In this document: positions 8,162 to 16,321 of the stretch, one piece after another | Layout of the letters: each line of letters starts with the position of its first letter | How positions within the stretch are numbered: position 1 is the first letter of the stretch | Source of the DNA: Denitromonas ohlonensis | Lineage (GTDB): Bacteria > Pseudomonadota > Gammaproteobacteria > Burkholderiales > Rhodocyclaceae | NCBI RefSeq assembly: GCF_007625205.1 | Contig: NZ_VMNI01000002.1 | Location: 62,001-126,000 of the forward strand | DNA length: 64,000 nucleotides | Direction of reading: 5' to 3' | The notes under the pieces: generated by a model | What the model was told of the DNA's origin: nothing | Seen by the model: only the letters and a program-made list of their open reading frames with translations | The model's database searches: none | Made by a program: the position numbers and the translations under genes

Positions 8162-8911
8162 TTACGCCATGTACATGCCACCATTGACATGCAAGGTCGT
8201 ACCAGTGACATAGGACGCAGCTGGCGATGCCAAAAAGCCCACCGCAGCTGCAATTTCTTCAGGTTTTCCAAGGCGTCCGGCCGCAATCTGCCCCGTCAAT
8301 GCCTCACGTGCGCCATCAGGCAGCGCACGGGTCATGTCGGTATCGATGAAGCCCGGCGCAACACAATTGACCGTGATATTCCGGCTGCCCAGCTCACGCG
8401 CCAACGCACGGGCCATGCCCGCCACGCCGGCTTTTGCGGCTGCGTAATTGGCCTGCCCCGGGTTACCGGAGCTACCAACCACCGAGGTCACGTTGATGAT
8501 GCGACCGTGGCGCGCCTTCATCATGCCCCGCATCACAAGACGCGACATACGGAACACGGCTTTGAGGTTGGTATCGACGACGGCATCCCATTCGTCATCC
8601 TTCATGCGCATGGCAAGGTTGTCACGCGTGATGCCGGCGTTGTTAACTAAAATACCAACCGCGCCAAATTCTTTTTCGATCGTGGCGATCGCAGCATCGC
8701 AGGCTGCTGCATCGGTCACATTCAGCGCCAGGCCGGTGCCACCAAAACCGCGTTCAGCCAAGGCCTTGGCAATATCAGCGGCGCCAGCGTCAGACGTGGC
8801 GGTACCGATCACGGTCGCCCCCATCCCCGCCAGTTCCATGGCGATGGCTCGGCCAATACCTCGGGACGCGCCCGTTACCAATGCAATCTGACCCTCAAGT
8901 ACTTTCGTCAT
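8162..8911 (-). CDS. fabG: 3-oxoacyl-[acyl-carrier-protein] reductase
   Basis: A 249-residue short-chain dehydrogenase that reduces beta-ketoacyl-ACP with NADPH. The cofactor motif TGASRGIG is at residues 13-20, NNAG at 90-93, and the catalytic Ser143, Tyr156 and Lys160 (YAAAK) are all present. The C-terminus ends in the family signature VTGTTLHVNGGMYM. The start at 8911 overlaps the fabD stop as ATGA and has a GAAGGA site; the longer upstream frame is out of family. It sits between fabD and acpP, so assignment to fatty-acid synthesis is secure among the many SDR proteins. Confidence 0.97.
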   Translation of the reverse strand: MTKVLEGQIALVTGASRGIGRAIAMELAGMGATVIGTATSDAGAADIAKALAERGFGGTGLALNVTDAAACDAAIATIEKEFGAVGILVNNAGITRDNLAMRMKDDEWDAVVDTNLKAVFRMSRLVMRGMMKARHGRIINVTSVVGSSGNPGQANYAAAKAGVAGMARALARELGSRNITVNCVAPGFIDTDMTRALPDGAREALTGQIAAGRLGKPEEIAAAVGFLASPAASYVTGTTLHVNGGMYMA

Positions 8912-9846
8912 GCGCTTTCCTTCACCAAAGCAATCGCCTCTTGAATTGAGGCTTCGTCGACCAGTGCCGCGCCCTGCACGTCGCGAACGATGCGCTTCGT
9001 GAGACCGGCCAGCACTTTGCCTGGGCCGCATTCAATCACGGCAGACGCACCGCGCGCAGCGATCGCCTCCACAGATTCGATCCAGCGCACCGGAGAATAC
9101 GCCTGACGCACCAAGGCATCGCGAATATCCGTCGCTGACGAGCACACCGCAACATCTACGTTATTCAGCACAGGAATGCTTGGCGCATTCAGTTCAACCG
9201 ACGCCAGACGCTCTGCCAACTGCACCGCGGCAGGCTTCATCAGGGCACAGTGGAACGGCGCACTCACCGGAAGCAGCACCGCGCGCTTGGCGCCGCGTGT
9301 TTTCGCCAGGGCCATGGCGCGTTCTACCGCGGCGTTACTGCCCGCAATAACGATCTGCCCCGGGGCATTCAAATTCGCAGCTTCGACAACATCGCCCTCG
9401 GCCACTTCGGCACAAACCGCTACCACGGCATCGGCATCCAGGCCAAGCAAGGCCGCCATGGCCCCCTGACCCGCAGGCACGGCCACTTGCATGGCCGCGG
9501 CGCGAAAACGCACCAGCGGCACGGCGTCTGAAAACTTCAACACCCCGGCTGCTACCAGCGCACTGTATTCACCCAGACTATGGCCGGCCACCACATCAGG
9601 CACCGGGCCGCCCGCGGCCAACCAGGCGCGATAGACCGCAACGCCGGCCGTGAGCATCAGCGGCTGCGTATTGACGGTCTGAGACAGCAACTCGGCAGGG
9701 CCGTCGGCAACCATGGCCCACAAATCTTCGCCAAGCGCGTCGGACGCCTCCTGGAAGGTTTGACGGATTTCGGGCGAATCGCCATACGCCGCCATCATGC
9801 CAACCGCTTGCGAACCCTGACCGGGAAAAACGAGAGCAAACTTCAT
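8908..9846 (-). CDS. fabD: Malonyl-CoA-acyl carrier protein transacylase
   Basis: A 312-residue enzyme that moves malonyl from CoA to ACP. The N-terminal GQGSQ motif (residues 9-13) and the nucleophile Ser90 in GHSLGEYSA are visible, as is the C-terminal ECGPGKVLAGL segment. The start at 9846 has an AAGGAA site; codons upstream of it have no homology. The gene is coupled to fabG by a 4-base overlap and follows fabH by 23 bases. Confidence 0.97.
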   Translation of the reverse strand: MKFALVFPGQGSQAVGMMAAYGDSPEIRQTFQEASDALGEDLWAMVADGPAELLSQTVNTQPLMLTAGVAVYRAWLAAGGPVPDVVAGHSLGEYSALVAAGVLKFSDAVPLVRFRAAAMQVAVPAGQGAMAALLGLDADAVVAVCAEVAEGDVVEAANLNAPGQIVIAGSNAAVERAMALAKTRGAKRAVLLPVSAPFHCALMKPAAVQLAERLASVELNAPSIPVLNNVDVAVCSSATDIRDALVRQAYSPVRWIESVEAIAARGASAVIECGPGKVLAGLTKRIVRDVQGAALVDEASIQEAIALVKESA

Positions 9847-9869
9847 TGTTATTCCTTGAACAGCCTGAC

Positions 9870-10835
9870 TCAATACTGAACCAGCGCAGCGCCCCAGGTA
9901 AAGCCGCCACCCACACCTTCGAGCACCAACCGCTGCCCGCGCTGGACGCGGCCATCGCGAATCGCGGTATCGAGCGCCAGCGGAATCGACGCGGCCGACG
10001 TATTGCCGTGGCTCGCGACGGTACTGACCACGCGCTCCAAAGGCAAGCTGAGGCGCTTCGCGGTGGACTGAATAATACGGACATTTGCCTGGTGCGGAAT
10101 CAACCAGTCGACCTCATCCACGGTCGAGCCCGTTGCGGCGAGCACTTCCTGCGCCACATCACCGAGCACTTTGACAGCAAATTTGAACACGGCCTGCCCG
10201 TCCATGCGCAGGAAGGGATCGCCCAACACCTTGCCCGACGCAACGGTTCCCGGTACACACAAAATCTCGTTGTGCGCACCGTCGGCATGCAGTGCCGTCG
10301 CAAGAATACCCGGCTGATCCGACGCTTCAAGCACAATGGCGCCGGCGCCATCACCGAACAACACACAGGTCGTCCGGTCATTCCAGTCGAGAATCCGAGA
10401 AAACACTTCGGCACCGACAACCAGCGCCTTCTTGTGGCTACCCGAGCGGATAAACTTATCGGCCACAGACAATGCGTAAACAAAGCCGCTGCAAACGGCC
10501 TGGACGTCAAACGCGGGGCTCTCGTTGCGAATGCCAAGTCGCGCTTGCAACAGTGCCGCCGTGCTCGGGAAAATATAATCCGGGGTCGAGGTCGCAACGA
10601 TGATCAGATCAATATCGTCAGCCTGAATACCCGCCGCCTCTATGGCTCGGCGCGATGCGGTTTCTGCCAGGTCGCTCGAATTCTGTCCGTCGGCGGCGAA
10701 GTGGCGCGCCCGAATCCCGGTACGGGTGGCGATCCATTCGTCCGACGTATCAATGCCGCGTGCCACCAGATCATCATTGGTCACCGGCGTGCCTGGCAAA
10801 CAACTGCCCGTCCCGGCGATTCGCGCGTAAATCAT
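9870..10835 (-). CDS. fabH: 3-oxoacyl-[acyl-carrier-protein] synthase III
   Basis: A 321-residue KAS III that starts fatty-acid synthesis by condensing acetyl-CoA with malonyl-ACP. The catalytic residues Cys115 (VQAVCSGF), His248 (IPHQAN) and Asn278 (SHGNTSAAS) are all in place. Length is typical (about 320). The ATG at 10835 overlaps the plsX stop as ATGA, so translation is probably coupled with plsX, linking chain initiation to phospholipid synthesis. Confidence 0.97.
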   Translation of the reverse strand: MIYARIAGTGSCLPGTPVTNDDLVARGIDTSDEWIATRTGIRARHFAADGQNSSDLAETASRRAIEAAGIQADDIDLIIVATSTPDYIFPSTAALLQARLGIRNESPAFDVQAVCSGFVYALSVADKFIRSGSHKKALVVGAEVFSRILDWNDRTTCVLFGDGAGAIVLEASDQPGILATALHADGAHNEILCVPGTVASGKVLGDPFLRMDGQAVFKFAVKVLGDVAQEVLAATGSTVDEVDWLIPHQANVRIIQSTAKRLSLPLERVVSTVASHGNTSAASIPLALDTAIRDGRVQRGQRLVLEGVGGGFTWGAALVQY

Positions 10836-11845
10836 TCAGCGTCCTCCCGCATTCCCATCCGCTCGGTAATGCGCTCTAGCAAACGGTTACCTGCCGCCTC
10901 GGCCGCCCGTGCAATGGCTTGCTCAAACGCAAACGCATCGGCAGAGCCATGACTCTTGACCACCACGCCGCGCAAGCCGACCAAGGCTGCGCCATTGTAA
11001 CGCCGGTGATCCACCCGCCCCTTGAAACGTGTCAGCACTGGCATCGCCAGCACCGCCAGGGCTTTGGTCAGGAGATTACGGCCAAACTCTTCACGCAGGA
11101 AGGTGGCCATCATCTGGGCGAGCCCTTCGGACGCTTTCAGCGCAACGTTACCGACAAACCCATCGCACACGACCACATTGGTGGTGCCTTTGAAAATATC
11201 GTTACCTTCGACATTGCCAAAGAAATTCAGACCACTCCCCCGCAACAACTCGGCGGCACGCTTCACCACCTCATTACCCTTGATTTCTTCTTCACCGATA
11301 TTAAGCAGCCCCACGGTGGGTCGATCAATATGCTCGACCGCCGCGACCAGGCTGGCGCCCATGATACCGAACTGAAGCAGGTGCTCTGCCGTGCAGTCGA
11401 CGTTGGCACCAAGATCCAGCACATAGGTACGGCCGCGCATCGAAGGCAGAATTGAGGCAATCGCCGGTCGATCGACACCCGGCAAGGTCTTGAGGACAAA
11501 GCGAGAGATCGCCATCAGCGCACCGGTATTTCCGGCAGATACCGCGGCCTGCGCCTCGCCTGACTTGACCAGATTAATGGCCACCCGCATCGACGAATCT
11601 TTCTTGTTGCGCATTGCCGTGGCGGGCGGCTCGTCCATCCCGACGACTTCGCTTGCAGCCTGTATGCGCACGCGCTGGCGCACCTCTGCCGGCATCGCGG
11701 CCAAGTGAGGCTCAATGGCTTCGGCCCGGCCAACCAGCACAATCTGAGGGCCAGCACCGCGCTTGAGAAAGTCGCAGACAGCAGGAACCGTCACGGACGG
11801 GCCGTGATCGCCACCCATGCAGTCGACAGCAATAGTTACATTCAT
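10832..11845 (-). CDS. plsX: Phosphate acyltransferase PlsX
   Basis: A 337-residue enzyme that makes acyl-phosphate from acyl-ACP, the donor for PlsY in phosphatidic-acid synthesis. The N-terminus [16 protein letters not shown] and the internal motifs [10 protein letters not shown] and [10 protein letters not shown] are characteristic of PlsX. It heads the plsX-fabH-fabD-fabG run and overlaps fabH. A strong terminator lies about 37 bases upstream, after rpmF. PlsX therefore needs either read-through or its own promoter, and no good promoter is visible in the short gap. Confidence 0.96.
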   Translation of the reverse strand: MNVTIAVDCMGGDHGPSVTVPAVCDFLKRGAGPQIVLVGRAEAIEPHLAAMPAEVRQRVRIQAASEVVGMDEPPATAMRNKKDSSMRVAINLVKSGEAQAAVSAGNTGALMAISRFVLKTLPGVDRPAIASILPSMRGRTYVLDLGANVDCTAEHLLQFGIMGASLVAAVEHIDRPTVGLLNIGEEEIKGNEVVKRAAELLRGSGLNFFGNVEGNDIFKGTTNVVVCDGFVGNVALKASEGLAQMMATFLREEFGRNLLTKALAVLAMPVLTRFKGRVDHRRYNGAALVGLRGVVVKSHGSADAFAFEQAIARAAEAAGNRLLERITERMGMREDAE

Positions 11846-11881
11846 CGACGTCGGGTCAGTAATTCAGGGGGGATAGGGACG

Positions 11882-11915
11882 AAAAAACGGCGCGAACGCA
11901 GGACGCGTCGCGCCG
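11882..11915 (-). terminator. Intrinsic terminator between rpmF and plsX
   Basis: A perfect 8-bp GC stem (CGGCGCGA at 11888-11895 with TCGCGCCG at 11908-11915) and a 12-nt loop are followed on the minus strand by six T (11887-11882). It lies 16 bases past the rpmF stop. Confidence 0.8.
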
Positions 11916-11931
11916 AATTTTTCGACAAGGC

Positions 11932-12111
11932 TTACTCGCCCTTGGTCTTGATGACTTTTTTGCCGCGGTAGAAACCGTTCGGGCTGATGTGGTGACGCAG
12001 GTGAACTTCACCCGTGGTCGACTCAACCGCCAAAGGTGCAGCGGTCAGGCCGTCGTGCGAACGACGCATGCCACGCTTGGAGGGCGATTTTTTGTTCTGT
12101 TGAACAGCCAT
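11932..12111 (-). CDS. rpmF: 50S ribosomal protein L32
   Basis: A 59-residue basic protein beginning [19 protein letters not shown], the normal L32 N-terminus. The paired cysteines found in some L32 proteins are absent, which is common in proteobacteria. The start at 12111 has an AAGGAG site nine bases upstream. It follows yceD by 21 bases, the almost universal yceD-rpmF pairing, and is followed by a terminator. Confidence 0.97.
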   Translation of the reverse strand: MAVQQNKKSPSKRGMRRSHDGLTAAPLAVESTTGEVHLRHHISPNGFYRGKKVIKTKGE

Positions 12112-12132
12112 TGCAAAAACTCCTTGGAGCAA

Positions 12133-12639
12133 TCATTTTTCAGTGCCTTTTGTCGTATTCAAACCTTCGAGTACGGCAAACGGCGATTTTTTAACAGCAC
12201 CGCCCAACGGCAGCGGCGCTTCACAATGTTCGTGCCTCGGCGCAAAGGGCATTCCGAGCAGAATCTCTTCCTCAACCAGCGGCAACACCTCAAGGGCGCT
12301 ATCGGCTCGAATCGGATCGTATTCATCCACCTCGAGATCTTCATCCGGCATCGGCTTGCCCGGCGGGACAAGCAACAAACGACCGGAGACCTCGACTGGC
12401 CAGGACATCGCTTCAAGACACCGCTCGCACCGCAGCACCAAAGTGCAGCTCGCAGCGATCTCAAGAAAGGATTCATCCTGGTTGTTCTGCACACCCGTCA
12501 CGGTGAAATCCACATCACCCGACGGCGCGCATACCAGACTGGACAGGCGTTCAAAGCCGCTTACTGGCTCCCGCCCTGCCTTCTGCCTACCTTCGCGCGC
12601 GAAGACCAGCGAATCAATCACGTAGGTATCTCGCGACAT
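12133..12639 (-). CDS. yceD: YceD (DUF177) large-ribosomal-RNA accumulation protein
   Basis: A 168-residue soluble protein of the DUF177 family, with the conserved cysteine pair in LRCERCLEAM and an acidic segment (PDEDLEVDEYDP). E. coli YceD affects 23S rRNA accumulation, and plant homologues act in 23S processing. It pairs with rpmF downstream. The ATG at 12639 matches the family N-terminus, but there is no ribosome site. A strong promoter predicts a transcript start only about three bases before the ATG, so the mRNA may be leaderless. Confidence 0.88.
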   Translation of the reverse strand: MSRDTYVIDSLVFAREGRQKAGREPVSGFERLSSLVCAPSGDVDFTVTGVQNNQDESFLEIAASCTLVLRCERCLEAMSWPVEVSGRLLLVPPGKPMPDEDLEVDEYDPIRADSALEVLPLVEEEILLGMPFAPRHEHCEAPLPLGGAVKKSPFAVLEGLNTTKGTEK

Positions 12640-12648
12640 AAGCGGCGC

Positions 12649-12677
12649 ATGATAGTATTTTCGATTACCTGTGTCAA
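12649..12677 (-). promoter_or_regulatory. Strong sigma-70 promoter for yceD-rpmF
   Basis: The minus strand carries a perfect TTGACA (12677-12672) and TATCAT (12654-12649) 17 bases apart. The predicted transcript start is near 12642, almost at the yceD ATG. Confidence 0.75.
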
Positions 12678-12698
12678 AGCCCAACTGCCTTCCGTGCC

Positions 12699-13274
12699 AT
12701 GCCCCTGATCCTCGCCTCCACATCCATCTACCGTCGTCAATTACTGGAGCGCCTCGGCCTGCCGTTCGTGGTCGCGCGCCCCGAGGTCGATGAAACACCG
12801 CTTGATGGTGAAATGCCGGATCAAACCGCAGAGCGGCTGGCGATCGCCAAGGCCAATGTCCTCGCGGATCGTTCGCCCGACGCCTTGATCATCGGCAGCG
12901 ATCAGGTCGCCTACCTCGGCGCCCAGCGCTTCGGCAAGCCGGGTAGCGTGCCGAAGGCTGTTGCACAATTACAACAAATGCGTGGCCAGCGCGTGGTCTT
13001 TCACACCGCTGTCGCACTGATCAATAGCAGCACCGGCAACACGCAGGTCGCCGGCGTACCGACCGTGGTGCACTTCCGCGACCTGAGCGACGATGAAATC
13101 ATCCGCTACGTTGAAAAGGAAATGCCGCTCGATTGCGCCGGCAGCGCCAAAGTCGAAGGCCTGGGCATCAGCCTGCTCGAAGCGCTGAGCGGCGACGACC
13201 CGACCGCGCTGATCGGCCTGCCCCTGATCGCGCTCACCCGGATGCTGCGCGCCGAAGGCGTCGCGATCCCATGA
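12699..13274 (+). CDS. Maf-family nucleotide pyrophosphatase (YceF-type)
   Basis: A 191-residue Maf/HAM1-fold protein. The N-terminal SxxR motif appears as LASTSIYRRQLL (residues 5-16), then EVDE and the GSDQVA motif (residues 66-71). Maf proteins hydrolyse modified nucleoside triphosphates; the YceF subgroup prefers 7-methyl-GTP. GSDQ in place of the GADT seen in the dTTP/UTP enzymes places this in the YceF-like group. Its position divergent from yceD-rpmF is conserved. It overlaps the downstream methyltransferase by 4 bases (ATGA). Confidence 0.9.
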   Translation: MPLILASTSIYRRQLLERLGLPFVVARPEVDETPLDGEMPDQTAERLAIAKANVLADRSPDALIIGSDQVAYLGAQRFGKPGSVPKAVAQLQQMRGQRVVFHTAVALINSSTGNTQVAGVPTVVHFRDLSDDEIIRYVEKEMPLDCAGSAKVEGLGISLLEALSGDDPTALIGLPLIALTRMLRAEGVAIP

Positions 13275-13987
13275 GCAACGCTCACGGCAAGCTCTACCTG
13301 GTACCCGCCAGCCTGGGCGACAGCCCATGGACGGCGACGCTACCGCAGGACGCCGCGGCCATCGCCCGTGCATTAACCCACTTCGTCGTGGAAAACGCCA
13401 AGACCGCGCGCGCCGACCTCAAGCGACTCGAGCACCCGACCCCGCTGCGCGAGCTGAATATCCAGCCCCTGCCCGAGGCGCCAACACCCACCGCACTGCG
13501 CGAGCTCCTGGCACCCGCCCTGCGCGGCACCCACATCGGCCTGATGTCGGAAGCCGGCGTGCCGGCGGTGGCGGATCCTGGCGCCTTGCTGGTTGAAGTC
13601 GCACACGAATTGAGCATTCATGTCGTCCCGCTGGTCGGCCCGTCCTCCCTGCTGCTCTCACTCATGGCCTCGGGGCTGAACGGACAACAGTTTGCGTTTC
13701 ACGGCTATCTGCCGGTGCATGATAACGAGCGCGCCGCGGCCATCAAGTCACTCGAGGCCGAATCGACACAGAAGTCGCAAACCCAACTGTTTATCGAAAC
13801 ACCCTACCGCAACCAGCGCATGCTCGAATCGCTTGTCGCCACCTGCCGGCCAAACACGCGGCTATGCATCGCCCGCGGCGTCACCACGGCCGACGAATGG
13901 ATTCAAACGCGCAGCGTCGCGAACTGGAAAAAACAAACGCTGCCGGAGCTGGGCAAAGTCCCGACGGTATTTCTCCTGCTGGCCTGA
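13271..13987 (+). CDS. RsmI-like SAM-dependent methyltransferase (tetrapyrrole-methylase fold)
   Basis: A 238-residue protein of the tetrapyrrole methylase superfamily. It has an N-terminal KLYLVPASLGD strand, the SAM-binding SEAGVPAVADPGALLV segment (about residues 94-109), the VGPSSLLLSLMASGL motif and a conserved ETPYRN segment. It resembles the 16S rRNA C1402 methyltransferase RsmI but is shorter and diverged, with VPASLGDSP in place of the RsmI VATPIGN. Its substrate cannot be assigned; beta- and gammaproteobacteria commonly carry such a paralogue beside maf. Translation is coupled to maf. Confidence 0.75.
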   Translation: MSNAHGKLYLVPASLGDSPWTATLPQDAAAIARALTHFVVENAKTARADLKRLEHPTPLRELNIQPLPEAPTPTALRELLAPALRGTHIGLMSEAGVPAVADPGALLVEVAHELSIHVVPLVGPSSLLLSLMASGLNGQQFAFHGYLPVHDNERAAAIKSLEAESTQKSQTQLFIETPYRNQRMLESLVATCRPNTRLCIARGVTTADEWIQTRSVANWKKQTLPELGKVPTVFLLLA

Positions 13988-13994
13988 CCCGCGC

Positions 13995-14348
13995 CTAATC
14001 GTCAGCGCCAAGCAGCCAGACCGCAGCATCGGCCTCGACCACCGCGAGCTTTTTTAGCGCCGCACCGCGACACGGGCCAAAGACACAGGCGCCGGACACC
14101 GGATCGTAGGTCGCGCCGTGAGTGGCGCAAATAAGATAGCGGCCATCCGCATCAAAAAAAGCGCCCTCCTGCCAATCGAGTTCGACGGGCACGTGCGCGC
14201 ACTGATTCACGAAGGCTCGCGGCTGCCCCTCGAAACGAACCACGAAGGCGGGCAGTCGCCCGGACGTTGTATCCACTTCGAAGCGCACCCCGTCGCCCCC
14301 CTCGGCCAGGTCGCTCGACGCACAGATCAGGCGTTCTGGCGCAGCCAC
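13995..14348 (-). CDS. Small Rieske [2Fe-2S] protein
   Basis: A 117-residue Rieske-fold protein with both cluster-binding pairs: Cys50-x-His52 (QCAHVP) and Cys74-xx-His77 (ICATHGA). Two further cysteines, Cys88 and Cys93, follow in GACVFGPCRG. The spacing between His52 and Cys74 is 21 residues, longer than the usual 15-17. There is no membrane anchor or signal peptide, so it is probably a cytoplasmic electron carrier. The start is GTG at 14348, inside the end of the HAD gene (22-base overlap); no ATG is available. It forms a minus-strand unit with rluC and the phosphatase, but the functional link is unknown. Confidence 0.75.
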   Translation of the reverse strand: MAAPERLICASSDLAEGGDGVRFEVDTTSGRLPAFVVRFEGQPRAFVNQCAHVPVELDWQEGAFFDADGRYLICATHGATYDPVSGACVFGPCRGAALKKLAVVEADAAVWLLGADD

Positions 14349-14986
14349 TGGTCCAACTCCGCAGGCGTCGCCAACAAAGCCACTGACGGCACCGACGCCA
14401 GCGCATCGACATCATGCGCACCAAAACTGACCGCCAGCCCATCGACACCGGCGTTCTGCGCCATCTGCAGGTCATGCGTGGTATCACCGATCATCAGGGT
14501 CCGTTCAGGCGCAACCGACAACTCGCTCATCAATTCCTGAAGCATCGCCGGATGCGGCTTCGAAAAGCACTCATCCGCGCAGCGTGTCGCATGAAAATGC
14601 GCGCCAAGGCCACTATGCACCAGGGCGCGATCCAGCCCGACACGGCTCTTGCCGGTCGCCACCGCCAGCAGCCAGCCCTCTTCCGCGAGGTGCGCAATGG
14701 TCGATGCAACGCCATCGAACAGAACCAGCTCCTGATCACGCGACAGATAGTGGTGCCGGTAACGCGCCACCATCTCGGGGTAACGATTTTTTGTCAGCTC
14801 GGGCACCGCATAGTGCAAGGCATCGTCCAGCCCGAGACCGATCACATGACGCGCGCGGGCGTCCTCGGGAATCGGCAGCCCAAGATCGCCACTGGCCGCC
14901 TGGATGGCCCGCACGATGGCGCCCGCCGAATCCAGCAAGGTGCCGTCCCAATCAAACACGATCAACTCATACCGCTTCGCCGGCAT
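14327..14986 (-). CDS. HAD-superfamily phosphatase (phosphoglycolate-phosphatase-like)
   Basis: A 219-residue HAD hydrolase. The catalytic aspartates Asp12 and Asp14 lie in FDWDGTLLDS; motif II is AVATGKS, and motif IV is MIGDTTHDLQMA. A helical cap lies at about residues 16-90. The protein resembles Gph and the similar HAD gene commonly linked to rluC in proteobacteria; the substrate is not predictable. It overlaps the rluC 3' end by 20 bases and the Rieske gene start by 22, so the three are co-transcribed. Confidence 0.85.
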   Translation of the reverse strand: MPAKRYELIVFDWDGTLLDSAGAIVRAIQAASGDLGLPIPEDARARHVIGLGLDDALHYAVPELTKNRYPEMVARYRHHYLSRDQELVLFDGVASTIAHLAEEGWLLAVATGKSRVGLDRALVHSGLGAHFHATRCADECFSKPHPAMLQELMSELSVAPERTLMIGDTTHDLQMAQNAGVDGLAVSFGAHDVDALASVPSVALLATPAELDQWLRQNA

Positions 14987-15935
14987 CTCTCACCTCGTTC
15001 GCATCCAGTTGTTTCAGAAACGCCTGCAATTCGGGCGGCAAGGGCGCCTCGACCCGTATCTCCTTGCCGGTCAGTGGATGAGTAAACTGCAAGCGCGCCG
15101 CATGGAGAAACATGCGCGCAAGCCCCGCTTCTTTCGCCAGACGCTTGTTCAGCGCGAAGTCGCCGTACTTGTCGTCGCCCACCAGCGGAAAGCCATGATT
15201 CGTCAGATGCACACGGATCTGGTGGGTGCGCCCGGTCTTGAGCTCAACGCCCAGCTCACTCATCGTTTTCCAGCGTCGCCGCAAGGTGACGATACTGTGC
15301 GCCACCTTGCCATCGGCCTGGACCCGCACGCGTCGCTCGCCATCAGCGGTCAAATATTTATAGAGCGGCGCACGAATATGCTCACGCGGGTTCATCCAGC
15401 GACCGCTGACCACCGTGATGTAATGCTTCTCGATCCCGCCATTGCGCATCAGCTCGTGCAATGCCGCCAGTGCCGTGCGCTTCTTGGCCACGATAAGCAA
15501 CCCGGAGGTTTCGCGATCCAGGCGATGCGCCAGCTCAAGCAGCCGCGCCTCGGGGCGCTGCTTGCGCAGCTGTTCGATCACGCCAAAGCTCACCCCGCTG
15601 CCACCATGCACCGCCTGCCCCGCCGGTTTGTCGAGGACCAGCAGCGCATCATCTTCGTAGATTACCGGCAGCGCATTGCCGACCGGCACCACCCGGTGTT
15701 CGCTCGCCGTACTCACTTGCACCGGCGGTATCCGCACCATGTCTTCGACCTGGAGCTTATAAGTCTGGCTGGCCCGTCGCCCGTTGACGCGCACCTGACC
15801 ACTGCGCAAAAGACGATAGATATGACTCTTCGGAACGCCTTTGAGGATGCGCATCAGATAATTATCGATGCGCTGACCTTCCGACTCCGCGTCGATCTGT
15901 TCATGTCGAACTTCAAGCTTTTTGCTTTGCGCCAT
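14967..15935 (-). CDS. rluC: 23S rRNA pseudouridine synthase RluC
   Basis: A 322-residue pseudouridine synthase of the RluA family. An N-terminal S4 RNA-binding domain (about residues 22-75) precedes the catalytic domain with Asp140 in HRLDRETSG and a KTGRTHQIRVH motif. RluC modifies U955, U2504 and U2580 of 23S rRNA in E. coli. Two adjacent ATGs (15938 and 15935) exist; the second is taken because AGG lies directly against the first. It is divergent from rne, the conserved rluC-rne arrangement, which supports RluC rather than RluD. Confidence 0.92.
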   Translation of the reverse strand: MAQSKKLEVRHEQIDAESEGQRIDNYLMRILKGVPKSHIYRLLRSGQVRVNGRRASQTYKLQVEDMVRIPPVQVSTASEHRVVPVGNALPVIYEDDALLVLDKPAGQAVHGGSGVSFGVIEQLRKQRPEARLLELAHRLDRETSGLLIVAKKRTALAALHELMRNGGIEKHYITVVSGRWMNPREHIRAPLYKYLTADGERRVRVQADGKVAHSIVTLRRRWKTMSELGVELKTGRTHQIRVHLTNHGFPLVGDDKYGDFALNKRLAKEAGLARMFLHAARLQFTHPLTGKEIRVEAPLPPELQAFLKQLDANEVRDAGEAV

Positions 15936-16080
15936 CATCCTGCCATATACTTGCGCTCTGACCGGTTTGGTCCGGCGCCATGCGACCTTGTGCGGAATTG
16001 CCAATGCTCGCGACGGCAACAAGAACCCGTTTTTTGTGGTTCCCGGCCAGTCAGCAGTTTCCGCTCGCAGCCCTGAAAGG

Positions 16081-16321
16081 CTGCGATGGTAACGCAAGCA
16101 AACCCTGATTTGTCTTCTTGCTTATACGCGTCACCCACACGCAGGATCAGAAGTTCCGGCCCTTAGGGCGGGAAACATGAGAATCGACCAGCCCACCTTC
16201 GACAGCTAGAACCTACCGGATGAGAGCCGTTTTCCTAAAAAGATAACTCGCAAGACTCCGTCTCGCACGATGGTGCGCGCCGCTCGTCCTGCCCGTGTGG
16301 AACACGCGGGAGAACGAACCC
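16081..16321 (+). promoter_or_regulatory. Structured 5' leader of rne
   Basis: The 386-base gap between rluC and rne holds no gene. Near rne it contains several short hairpins: CCGGCCC-TTA-GGGCGG near 16155-16173, CGCAC-GATG-GTGCG at 16264-16277, and CCCGTGTG-GAA-CACGCGGG at 16292-16310. The last ends inside the Shine-Dalgarno sequence GGAG (16309-16312). RNase E autoregulates through its leader in E. coli, so a similar role is inferred here. No convincing -35/-10 pair was found. Confidence 0.45.
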
